Shown one piece after another: positions 1 to 8,200 of a stretch of DNA of 14,223 bases (its first letter is position 1; the number at the start of each line of letters is the position of its first letter). The DNA is from JAXGPP01 sp964436865. GTDB lineage: Bacteria > Planctomycetota > Planctomycetia > Pirellulales > Thermoguttaceae. Below the pieces are notes generated by a model, which saw only the letters and a program-made list of their open reading frames with translations, ran no database searches and was not told the origin of the DNA. The position numbers were made by a program, and so were the translations under genes. The stretch is from NCBI GenBank assembly GCA_964436865.1, contig CAYTFK010000178.1, forward strand, positions 1-14,223. Reading direction: 5' to 3'.

Positions 1-13
1 GTGCCCCCCTGTG

Positions 14-19
14 TAGAAT
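14..19 (+). promoter_or_regulatory. possible -10 element upstream of the serpin gene
   Basis: TAGAAT matches the sigma-70 -10 consensus TATAAT at five of six bases and lies about 136 bases before the serpin start. A -35 element at normal spacing would fall outside the window, so only half of a promoter can be judged. The rest of the 154-base leader shows no gene. Similar TACAAT hexamers precede dxr and the AsmA-like gene. A chance match is quite possible. Confidence 0.2.
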
Positions 20-154
20 AACTGGGCGGCTGGCCCCGCGGCCCTTTGCTCGAACGAGGGAGGCGCAACGAAGCCAGAGTCTGCGGTGTGAACTGCCACC
101 GTCTTCGTGTGCAGTGCCAACATCGATCACTCATCGTTTGCGAGGAGAATTCCT

Positions 155-1414
155 ATGTCTCGGCTCGTAGTTCTTGCCCTCGGATTGGCCGTCGGAATCG
201 CACTGTTTACCCCCTCTACGCAGGCAGTTGAACCCGTCAAAGCCGGTCCTGCGAGTTCGGAGGATGCTGCGGGATCGGATGGGATGCGCGCCCTTGTCGA
301 CGGCAACAACCGCTTCGCCGTCGACCTCTACGGCCGTCTGCGATCCACCAATTCAGGCAACCTCTTCCTTTCGCCCTACAGTATCTCCGCGGCACTGGCC
401 ATGACATTTGCGGGGTCGGCCGGCGACACACGGAAGCAGATGGCCGAGGTTCTTCACTTCACCGTGCCCGAGCCCGAACTCCACCGGCTCATGGCTCAGC
501 TCCGCCAGAATCTCCGGGCCGATGCAAAACGAGGCTACCAGCTTCGCATCGCCAATCGCCTCTGGGGACACAAGGGATACGAGTTCCTGCCCGAGTTCCT
601 CGCAACGACCCGCGAACATTATGCGGCCGACCTGGGAATCGTCGACTTCGCGCGCAATGCCGAAGCCGGACGCCAGGAGATCAATCGCTGGGTCGAAACC
701 GAGACCGAGCGGAAGATCACCGACTTGATCCCGCCCGGCGCGATCGATGCGCGAACCCGGCTGGTGCTGGCCAACGCCATCTACTTCAAGGCGAACTGGC
801 AGGACAAGTTCAACGAAAGACTCACCACCGACGCCCCCTTCCACATCCCGGGCGGCGAGGAAGTGACGGTGCCGATGATGCACCAGACCAGGAGCTTCGG
901 CTATCGGGCCGCCGATGATCTTCAGATCCTCGAGATGCCCTACGTCGACGGCAAGCTCTCGATGCTCGTGCTCCTGCCCAAGGAAATCGAAGGACTGCCC
1001 GCTCTCGAGGAAAAGCTGACTGCCGAGAATCTGCGACAATGGACCACTGGCCTGCGGCGTCAGCGAGTGATCGTGTACTTGCCTCGATTCGAAATGACCT
1101 CGCAGTTCGGCCTCAACGACACGCTCCAGGCGATGGGTATGACACTCCCCTTCGACGACTTGAGGGCCGATTTCTCCCGGATGAGCCCGGGTGAGGGGCT
1201 CTATATCTCGGCCGTGGTCCACAAGGCGTTTGTCGATGTGAACGAAGAAGGCACCGAAGCGGCGGCGGCCACCGGCGTGATCATGGCCCCGCGGGCCGCG
1301 ATCGTTGATGAACCGCCCACGTTCCGCGCCGATCATCCCTTCCTGTTTTTCATTCGCGACAACCAGACCGGTTCTATCCTCTTCATCGGCCGCGTGACAA
1401 ACCCGAAAAAATGA
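155..1414 (+). CDS. secreted serpin (serine protease inhibitor family)
   Basis: Serpins trap serine or cysteine proteases: the protease cuts an exposed reactive loop, which then inserts into a beta-sheet and distorts the enzyme. The 419-residue product starts at ATG 155, which has GAGGAG at 142-147 with good spacing; an in-frame ATG at 107 lacks this. Residues 1-24 form a signal peptide ending STQA, so the protein is exported. The fold is recognisable from NLFLSPYSISAALAMT (about 69-84), NAIYFKANW (about 207-215) and the C-terminal signature ADHPFLFFI (about 392-400). The hinge EEGTEAAAAT (364-373) is small-residue rich, as in inhibitory serpins. Counting from the hinge gives P2-P1-P1' as Pro379-Arg380-Ala381, which predicts a trypsin-like target. 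I see no cysteine in the mature protein. The gene appears to be single and has no obvious functional partner in the window. Family assignment is very secure; inhibitory activity and target are inferred. Confidence 0.97.
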   Translation: MSRLVVLALGLAVGIALFTPSTQAVEPVKAGPASSEDAAGSDGMRALVDGNNRFAVDLYGRLRSTNSGNLFLSPYSISAALAMTFAGSAGDTRKQMAEVLHFTVPEPELHRLMAQLRQNLRADAKRGYQLRIANRLWGHKGYEFLPEFLATTREHYAADLGIVDFARNAEAGRQEINRWVETETERKITDLIPPGAIDARTRLVLANAIYFKANWQDKFNERLTTDAPFHIPGGEEVTVPMMHQTRSFGYRAADDLQILEMPYVDGKLSMLVLLPKEIEGLPALEEKLTAENLRQWTTGLRRQRVIVYLPRFEMTSQFGLNDTLQAMGMTLPFDDLRADFSRMSPGEGLYISAVVHKAFVDVNEEGTEAAAATGVIMAPRAAIVDEPPTFRADHPFLFFIRDNQTGSILFIGRVTNPKK

Positions 1415-1441
1415 CTCCATGGCGAAGTGGGCCGAAGGTTG

Positions 1442-1458
1442 CATAAGGACCACTTATG
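1442..1458. repeat. small inverted repeat after the serpin gene
   Basis: CATAAG (1442-1447) and CTTATG (1453-1458) are perfect complements around a five-base loop, starting 28 bases after the serpin stop. No T-run follows, so it is not a classical intrinsic terminator. It could be a weak transcript-end structure or chance. Confidence 0.25.
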
Positions 1459-1478
1459 GCGGGACTGGCGGACGACCG

Positions 1479-1501
1479 CCGGCCGGTCGCTACCCGGCCG
1501 G
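1479..1501. repeat. GC hairpin CCGGCCGG-N7-CCGGCCGG
   Basis: Two CCGGCCGG octamers (1479-1486 and 1494-1501) flank a seven-base loop. Each octamer is itself a palindrome, so the pair can fold as one stable eight-pair hairpin. It sits 65 bases after the serpin stop and could end or protect that transcript. No T-tract follows, so a rho-independent terminator call is not supported. In GC-rich DNA such short palindromes also arise by chance. Confidence 0.4.
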
Positions 1502-1514
1502 AGATCGTCTTGTT

Positions 1515-1526
1515 GAACACGTGTTC
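1515..1526. promoter_or_regulatory. candidate operator: perfect palindrome GAACACGTGTTC
   Basis: This is a perfect 12-base palindrome of the form GAAC-N4-GTTC, in the spacer 154 bases before the FHA gene. The core fits the LexA (SOS) box known from Bacillus and actinobacteria, in which GAAC and GTTC are separated by four bases. Other dimeric regulators bind similar sites, and the centre CACGTG is itself palindromic. No regulator gene lies nearby, so the binding protein is unknown. The palindrome is seen directly; its function is inferred. Confidence 0.35.
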
Positions 1527-1606
1527 GTTGCTTTGGCCGCCGCGGCGTGTTATTGGTGGCAGGAGGGAAGTCTCGGTACCCGGCGAGGCTCTGGTCCCCT
1601 CTACGG

Positions 1607-1618
1607 CGAGATATCTCG
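1607..1618. repeat. perfect palindrome CGAGATATCTCG
   Basis: A 12-base perfect palindrome 62 bases before the GTG start of the FHA gene. It could be a binding site for a dimeric regulator close to the promoter of that gene. I recognise no specific consensus, and no convincing -35/-10 pair is visible around it. Confidence 0.25.
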
Positions 1619-1679
1619 GCCGAAAGTCGGGTCGTAACCGGCCGAAAATGGTGGAAAATCGGACCGCAAGAACTTTCGG

Positions 1680-4145
1680 GTGAGCGAACACCAACCATCA
1701 CCGCTCTGGTCGTCTCGGCACCTGGTCATCGAGGTGCAGAAGGCAGGTGCGCGCTTCTCCACCACACTCACCCAGCCGTTCGCCCGGATCGGATCGCACC
1801 CCCGCTCCGACGTGGTGCTCCCCGGCGAGAATGTTCCCAGCCGCTGTCTCTATTTCCATGCGACCGACGCCGGGCTGTTCTGCGTCGACTTGACTGCCTC
1901 CGGCCCGGCCGACCAGGCGCTGCCGGTACATGGCTGGGTGCAACCAGACCAGCTCATACGCGTCGGGCCGTACGAGATCACGGTAGAAACCGAGCCGTCG
2001 GTGCCGGCGTCGCCCCTGGGTGCCGACGATCTCGATAGCCGTTCGCTCGACGAAGCCGACGCGCCCATGCTGACCGCCGTGGTCGGCGGCGAACCGCTAG
2101 GCTACCGCTTGCTCCACCGGCGGCTGACGATCATCGGCCGCCACCGGCCCAGCACCATCCGGCTGACCAGCCGCCACATATCGGCATGCCACTGCCTGCT
2201 TTGGTGGGATGCCGGCAGGCTTTGGGTAGTCGACCTGTTGAGCGGCAACGGCACGCGTCTCAACGGCGAGCACGTCGAGGCAGCGCTCGTCAACCCGGGC
2301 GACTTGATCAAGCTGGGCCCAGTGGCGCTGACGTACGAGCCGCCGGCCGTCCAAGCACCGGCCATGTCCGTCGTCTTCCCATCGCCGACCATCGATTCCG
2401 GCGATACTGCGCCCAGCGTGACCGAGGCTGAACTCGCCGCACTGCAGCTCGAGGCCGAACGCCGCGAAATGGATCGCCGTCAGGCCGAGTTGGAAACCCG
2501 GCAACGGGAACTGGAAACGCGGCTCCGCGAGATCGAATCCCGCTCGGCGGCCATCGAAGAGACCCGGCTGGCCGCGGAGCGAAAACTCCTCGAACAGACC
2601 GAGACGCTCCACCGGCTGCTCGAGGAAATCGCCGCGCGGCGACAGGAGCTCGCCGCCGCCGAAAGACGCCTGGAAACGGCCCGACGGCGGGACGAGCCTG
2701 TGGCTAATCCGGCCGCAGTCACCGTTCAAAGTGATGCCAGTCGCGGTGACGTGTCGGCCCAAGGCAAGAATGGCGGCGCCAGTCTGGCGGAAACCGACCC
2801 TGAGCCCCTCCCCGCCATCCGACAATCGCCGCGATTCTGGCAGGAAGATCCGGGCCCGCGCCGCACGGGGCTCGTGAGGCCTCAGCCATCGCGCGACGAT
2901 CGGCTGATGACTCGCCCCGTGCCCGGCGGTGCGACCGTGCCGCCGGGGATTCCCTCGCGACACCCGCACACCGTACAACGCTTCTTGACGAGCATTCTGG
3001 CCGGACTGGCCGGTGCGGCGGCCGCAGCCGCGATCGTCTGGTTTGCCGTTCCCTGGCCGAGCGCCGCGGCCATGACGATGCAATTCCATAGCACTGCCGA
3101 CAATGTCCGGCGCAGTGCTGGCACGCCCGCAACGCCACCCGGTACTGCCGACGAACTGATCCTGCGTCCCGCGGTCCTTGCGGCGATGTTGCAGGATCCG
3201 TCACTGGAGAGTATTCGGCGTAATACCCCGCATTCGGATCTCATCGACTGGCTCCGCGGGCATGTCGATGTTGCCCCCTTGGCCGCGCCCGGACAGGTGC
3301 GCATCGTTTGCTCGTCCGCCACGGCGGCCGACGCGCTGTCGATTCTCACCGCGCTGGCGCAGGCGATCCGCCAGGCGACCGAGACGGAACGGCAGGATCG
3401 CCGCAGAGAGTTGAATAGCCAATACGTCGCCGCCGAGCGCGAGCACCGCGAAGGTCTCGGCCGCATCAAGGAACTGGCGGCAAGTCTGAACACGGGTGAT
3501 CCCGATCTGCTCACCAGCCAGGCCGCCGCCCTGCTGGCAGAGATTCCCAAGACTCGATCAGAACTCCTGCCGCTCGAAGCGGAAATCAAGGTTCTTGAAG
3601 CCAAATCGGCACGCTCTCCGAAAACGCCGGCCGAGCACGCGAGCCCATCTGCGGCAGCGTCACCCGTCGTCGCCGATGGCAATTCACCTGAGGCCCGCCT
3701 GGTTGAACTCACCGTCCGGCGCGACGAGATCGCGCAGTCGATCACCGAGATCCGCGCGGAGGCCGAACGGTTGAAGCAGGCCGCCGCCGAACTGGCGGCA
3801 CTCCGCGACGGGTCGGAACTGCTGCGGTCGAGAATGGTTGAACTTGACCGCCTGCGCACTCAGCTCGATCTTGAGTCGGGTGCCGGCGTGTCGGCGGCGG
3901 TCGCCGAGTATCCGCTCATCATTCGCGACGGCGCCCGCCAGCGACGATCGGCTGCGCTGTTTGCGGGCCTCGCCGGATTCTCCCTCGCCGGCCTGCTGGC
4001 GTTTCGGCGTCGGCCGGCATTCCGCGGCCCGCTCTTGCCCGCCGAACTGCTCGTTCAGGCCGAACATACCCAAAATGCCGGCGCGCTGCGGTCGTCGACC
4101 GTCCCCGCACCGTCCCCGACAACCGGCACAACCGCGACAGGCTGA
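1680..4145 (+). CDS. FHA-domain membrane protein with a Wzz-like periplasmic part
   Basis: An 821-residue protein starting at GTG 1680. This is the only usable start, because TAA at 1635 closes the frame upstream and no strong Shine-Dalgarno is seen. FHA domains bind phosphothreonine peptides. Residues about 14-105 form a divergent FHA domain: IGSH is present, but Leu replaces the His of the SRxH motif. Residues about 131-222 form a well-kept FHA domain with GR (153-154), S168-H171, GNGT (189-192) and NG (195-196). A charged coiled coil follows at 247-338, then a Pro-rich linker, a membrane span at about 434-459, a periplasmic region, a second helical coil (565-735) and a second span at about 756-775. 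Residues 496-565 (PAVLAAMLQDPSLESIRR, then a strand and an Ala-rich helix) resemble Wzz/GumC polysaccharide co-polymerases. The FHA domains would be cytoplasmic. The FHA2 call and topology are firm; the Wzz link is inferred. Confidence 0.85.
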   Translation: MSEHQPSPLWSSRHLVIEVQKAGARFSTTLTQPFARIGSHPRSDVVLPGENVPSRCLYFHATDAGLFCVDLTASGPADQALPVHGWVQPDQLIRVGPYEITVETEPSVPASPLGADDLDSRSLDEADAPMLTAVVGGEPLGYRLLHRRLTIIGRHRPSTIRLTSRHISACHCLLWWDAGRLWVVDLLSGNGTRLNGEHVEAALVNPGDLIKLGPVALTYEPPAVQAPAMSVVFPSPTIDSGDTAPSVTEAELAALQLEAERREMDRRQAELETRQRELETRLREIESRSAAIEETRLAAERKLLEQTETLHRLLEEIAARRQELAAAERRLETARRRDEPVANPAAVTVQSDASRGDVSAQGKNGGASLAETDPEPLPAIRQSPRFWQEDPGPRRTGLVRPQPSRDDRLMTRPVPGGATVPPGIPSRHPHTVQRFLTSILAGLAGAAAAAAIVWFAVPWPSAAAMTMQFHSTADNVRRSAGTPATPPGTADELILRPAVLAAMLQDPSLESIRRNTPHSDLIDWLRGHVDVAPLAAPGQVRIVCSSATAADALSILTALAQAIRQATETERQDRRRELNSQYVAAEREHREGLGRIKELAASLNTGDPDLLTSQAAALLAEIPKTRSELLPLEAEIKVLEAKSARSPKTPAEHASPSAAASPVVADGNSPEARLVELTVRRDEIAQSITEIRAEAERLKQAAAELAALRDGSELLRSRMVELDRLRTQLDLESGAGVSAAVAEYPLIIRDGARQRRSAALFAGLAGFSLAGLLAFRRRPAFRGPLLPAELLVQAEHTQNAGALRSSTVPAPSPTTGTTATG

Positions 4146-4197
4146 CGCGACCTTCGGCACGGTCTGCGTCTGGCGGGCCGATGTCTTCTCCTCCAAC

Positions 4198-4226
4198 TTG
4201 TTGCATGTCTACCGCTCGGTTACTGT
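4198..4226 (+). promoter_or_regulatory. weak sigma-70-like promoter before the GalU-like gene
   Basis: TTGTTG (4198-4203) and TACTGT (4221-4226) are separated by exactly 17 bases, but each matches its consensus at only three of six positions. The pair lies about 116 bases upstream of ATG 4342, in the 196-base spacer after the FHA gene. The spacing is right and the match is poor, so this is only a candidate. Confidence 0.2.
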
Positions 4227-4341
4227 AGGCGAAGGCAGGTGAGCCGGACCAAATCTCTGCGGCCCATCGCGCAGCTCGCCTCGATCAACCCCTGTTCGCG
4301 CGATCACGATCCCCGATCATCGGTCTTCTGAGCAAACGACA

Positions 4342-5190
4342 ATGTTAATCTCCAAAGCGGTGATCACGGCCGCCGGCCATGGGCAGCGGCGGCTTCCACT
4401 TCAGCGGTTTGTCGACCTCGACGGGGAGGAGAAGACGGCCCTGGAGATCATCATCGAAGAAGTCCTTTCCAGCGGCGTCGAGGAGATCTGCCTCGTCGTC
4501 CGGCCCGGGGATGAAGATGCCTATGCCGAAGCCGCCGGCGACTTCGCCCGGATGCTCGTCTTCGCCGAGCAGCCCGAACCGCGCGGTTATGGCGACGCCC
4601 TCTACCGTGCCGCCGACTTCGTGGGCCAGGAGGCGTTCGTTCACCTCGTGAGCGACCATCTCTACATCAGCCACGAGAACCGCCGCTGCGCGCAGCAGTT
4701 GGTCGAGATCGCCAAAGCGGAAAACTCGCCGGTATCCGCCGTCCAGGCCACGCGTGAGAGCATGCTGCCCTACTACGGCACCGTCGGCGGGCGGCGACGG
4801 GCCGGCCGCACCGATCTCTATGAAATCGATCGCGTCCTCGAAAAGCCCACTCCGACCGAGGCCGAGCAGTCGCTGCTGGTGCCGGGACTGCGGGCCGGCC
4901 ACTATCTGTGCCTTTTCGGCATGCATGTGCTTACTCCAACGGTGTTCGAACTGCTCGAGCCGATGGTCCACGGCCAGTCCGACGGCCCGGCCATGCTCTC
5001 CCCGGCCCTCTCGGCGCTCGCGGCGCGAGAAAACTACCTCGCGCTGGAGCTCAACGGCAGCCGCTACAATATCGGCATCAAGTTCGGCATCCTCATGGCC
5101 CAGCTTGCCCTGGCCCTCTCCGGCTCCGAGCGCGACGAGATCCTCACCCGGCTCGTCGAACTGCTGGCCACCCGATCGGTCGCCGGTTGA
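4342..5190 (+). CDS. GalU-like nucleotidyltransferase with altered active-site motifs
   Basis: This 282-residue protein has the Rossmann-like nucleotidyltransferase fold of UTP-glucose-1-phosphate uridylyltransferase (GalU/RmlA superfamily), which makes UDP-glucose from UTP and glucose-1-phosphate. KAVITAAGHGQRRLP (5-19) is the nucleotide loop, QPEPRGYGDALYRA (77-90) matches the GalU QPEPKGLGHA segment, SDHLYI (104-109) carries the likely metal Asp105, YYGTVGG (144-150) and EKP (167-169) follow, and YNIGIKFG (242-249) matches the C-terminal YDxGxKxG motif. The usual GxGTRxLPxTKxxPKExLP signature is badly eroded: the PKE lysine is gone, and Asn243 replaces the second metal Asp. The length is near normal for GalU (about 300). 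The start is ATG 4342, without a clear Shine-Dalgarno. The gene lies 97 bases before the kinase/pyrophosphorylase fusion. The fold is sure; the substrate, and whether it is active, are not. Confidence 0.85.
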   Translation: MLISKAVITAAGHGQRRLPLQRFVDLDGEEKTALEIIIEEVLSSGVEEICLVVRPGDEDAYAEAAGDFARMLVFAEQPEPRGYGDALYRAADFVGQEAFVHLVSDHLYISHENRRCAQQLVEIAKAENSPVSAVQATRESMLPYYGTVGGRRRAGRTDLYEIDRVLEKPTPTEAEQSLLVPGLRAGHYLCLFGMHVLTPTVFELLEPMVHGQSDGPAMLSPALSALAARENYLALELNGSRYNIGIKFGILMAQLALALSGSERDEILTRLVELLATRSVAG

Positions 5191-5199
5191 CAGGGGTGG

Positions 5200-5252
5200 C
5201 CACAATTGTGGTGCGGCCCTCCCGGCCGCATCCCGGCAGGCAACATGCCTGC
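5200..5252. repeat. cluster of three consecutive inverted repeats
   Basis: The 97-base spacer holds a perfect palindrome CCACAATTGTGG (5200-5211). Next is TGCGGCC/GGCCGCA (5212-5218 and 5224-5230, loop 5). Last is GCAGGC/GCCTGC (5236-5241 and 5247-5252, loop 5). Three stems back to back fill more than half of the spacer, which looks like a dispersed REP-type intergenic element or an RNA processing site. No T-tract follows, so a classical terminator is unlikely. The inverted repeats are seen directly; whether the element is dispersed cannot be told from one copy. Confidence 0.6.
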
Positions 5253-5287
5253 ACTACGAATGATCGAGTTGCGGCAGGGAGAACCCC

Positions 5288-8200
5288 ATGGCGAGCAAGC
5301 TGATCGAAATCATCACGAGCACCGAACCCGGCGTCCGCGACCGGTCGCTCGACGAGTTCTGCCGCGGCGCGGCGATTGAAGAGCTGGAGGCCGAATGCCG
5401 CGAACTCGACCGCTTCCGCCGCACCAGCGTCAACCTCTACGAACACGTCCGCGCGCTGTTCTTCTTGAGTTCCATCTACCGTTACCACGTCCCGGCGAAG
5501 CTTGGCCCCGACGCGTACGGGCTGATTCCCTACGACGGTTACCAGCACCTGCTCGCCCGCCGGTTCGACGAGGCCATCGACGAGTTCCTCGCCGCGCGCC
5601 GCCGCGATGGCCTGACCGATACGGTCGCCAGCGCCCTGGCCCGCGCCTACCACGACCTGGGCTTCCAGACGTTGGCCAACCAGGTCCGCCGCAGCGTCCG
5701 CTCCGTCCGCGGCAACCAGTGGATGTTCCGCATCGGCCACCCCACCAATCACCCCTTACGCGTCCGCCCGGAGTTGCTCGCCCGCCGTTCGCCGCGCGAC
5801 CTGTTTCCCGTCCTCTGGGAACGCACCCCGGTGCGGATGGATCTCTCGCACAGCGCCTGGAGCGACATCTTCTTCCTCGGCATGGATTTTCCCGAGGGGG
5901 CCCGCGTGCTCAACGTCTCGGTCGACCTCGGTGTCCGCGGGCGCGATCCGCAGCCGCGGCCGCCGATCGAGGCCTACCTCCGCGTCGTCTCCGAGCCCGT
6001 GCTCCGACTGGTAAGTATCGATCTCAAGGCCACCGCCGATGTCCGCTCGCTGGCCGAGGTGTTCGACTTCGCCAAGGACTACCTCGGCCTGCTCAAAGCA
6101 GGCGTCATCGCTTCAGGCATCCTTCCGCCCGGCCTGGAGGGCTCGGAGGAGAGCCTCGAAGACGTACTCGCCCGCGTGGTCGGCCCCGGCCTCGGCCTGG
6201 AGATCGTCACTAAGGTCAACGACATCCCCAAGGGCTCCCGCCTTGCCGTTTCGACGAATCTGCTGGCGGCCATCATCACGGTCTGCATGCGGGCCACCGG
6301 GCAGGTGAAATCGCTCGCCGGAACGCTCAGCGAACCGGAACGCCGAATCGTCGCCGCCCGGGCGATCCTCGGCGAATGGCTCGGCGGTTCCGGCGGCGGC
6401 TGGCAGGACTCCGGCGGTGTCTGGCCCGGCGTCAAGCTGATCCGCGGCCGCCTGGCCGGTCCCGATGATCCCGAATGGGGCATAAGCCGCGGCCGACTCC
6501 TGCCCGACCATCACCTGTATCCGTCCGAGGAAGTGAGCGACGCCGCCCGCCAGCTTCTTTGCGACAGCTACGTGCTCGTGCACGGCGGCATGGCACAGAA
6601 CGTGGGCCCGATCCTCGAGATGGTCACCGAGAAGTATCTCCTCCGCTCGGAAGCCGAATGGGAAGGCCGCCAGAAGGCGATCCAGCTCTTGGACCGCATC
6701 GACGGGATGCTCCGCGCCGGAAATATCCGCGAGCTGGCCGCAGCAACGACCGAGAACTTCTTTGGCCCCATCCAGACCATCATCCCCTGGGCCACCAACC
6801 ACTACACCCAGACCCTCATTGCCGCCGTCCGCGAGCGCTTCGGCGAATCGTTCTGGGGCTTCCTCATGCTCGGCGGCATGTCGGGCGGCGGCATGGGTTT
6901 CGCTTTCGATCCCAAGGTCAGGCCCGCAGCGCAGGACTACCTCCAGGAATTGATGCGGAGGACGAAACGCCAGCTCGAATGCTCGCTCCCCTTCGCCATG
7001 GATCCGGTGGTCTACGACTTCGCCATCAATAACCAGGGAACCTCGGCCAGCCTTCTCTCCGGCAGCGAAGTCTTTCTGCCGCCCGGCTACTATGCCCTCG
7101 TGGCGCCGCAGTGGTTGAGTCTGGGTGTCCGGCGGCTTCCGCCCGATCGCCAGACCGAAGTCGCCCGCTTCGTCAGCGAAACCCGGCCCCAGGGCCGCTT
7201 GGCTGCCTCGAACCATATTCTTTTTTCCGGCCTCTTTCCGGTCACCGCCGAGGAAGACCGCGACGCCGACGCCCTCGATCGGCTGCTCGAAGAGAACGGC
7301 TTCGACCGCGAGCTTCACGAGCAGATCCGCTCCGACCTCCGCGCCGGCCGCATCGGCCTGGCCCAGAATCGGCTCCCGGCCAGCACGAGCATCGAAGACG
7401 TCCAGCCCGGCGACGTCCTCCACGCCGGCCGCCACGCCAGCCGGGCGATCGTTGACCTCGGCGAAGAAGCCATCGGCCGCGGGGAAGTCGCCGTGGTGAC
7501 GCTCGCCGCCGGCGCCGGAAGCCGCTGGACTCAAGGCGCGGGCGTTGTCAAGGCGCTCCACCCTTTCCACCGCTTCGCCGGCCGCTACCGCAGCTTCCTC
7601 GAAGTGCACCTGGCCAAGAGCCGCCGCGTCTCGCAGACCTACGACTGTGAGATTCCCCACGTCGTCACGACCGGATACCTCACCCACGAGCCGATTCTCC
7701 AAGCCCTCGCCGCCCAGAACAACTTCGGCTACCGCGGGCAGGTGATCCTCTCTCGCGGCCGCTCCGTGGGCCTGCGCATGATCCCCATGCCCCGCGACCT
7801 CCGCTTCGCCTGGGAAGAAATGCCCCAGCAGCTCCTCGACGAGCAGGCCCAGAAGGTCCGCGACAGCCTGCGAGCGGCGCTCGTCCACTGGGCCGAATCG
7901 TCGGGCGGCGGCGCCGACTACACCGACAACCTCCCCCTGCAATGCCTCCATCCGGTCGGCCACTGGTTCGAAGTGCCCAACCTGCTCCGCAACGGCACGC
8001 TGGCGACGCTCTTGCGCGATCGCCCCCAACTGAAGTACCTCATGCTCCACAATGTCGACACGCTCGGCGCCGATGTCGATCCGGGACTCCTCGGCCTCCA
8101 CATCGACCAGGGGGCGTGCCTCAGCTTCGAGGTCATCTCCCGCCGCATTGACGACCGCGGCGGCGGCCTCGGCCGCGTGAACGGCCAGGTGCGGCTCATC

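Noticed and set aside
107..154. Upstream ATG at 107 as the serpin start
   Set aside because: It adds 16 residues before a perfect signal peptide and lacks a ribosome site; ATG 155 has GAGGAG at good spacing.
353..1453. 366-codon open frame on the - strand, opposite the serpin
   Set aside because: The serpin is unmistakable on the + strand; the opposite frame is a shadow.
1479..1501. Rho-independent terminator for the serpin gene
   Set aside because: The stem is good but no T-tract follows, so only a hairpin is reported.
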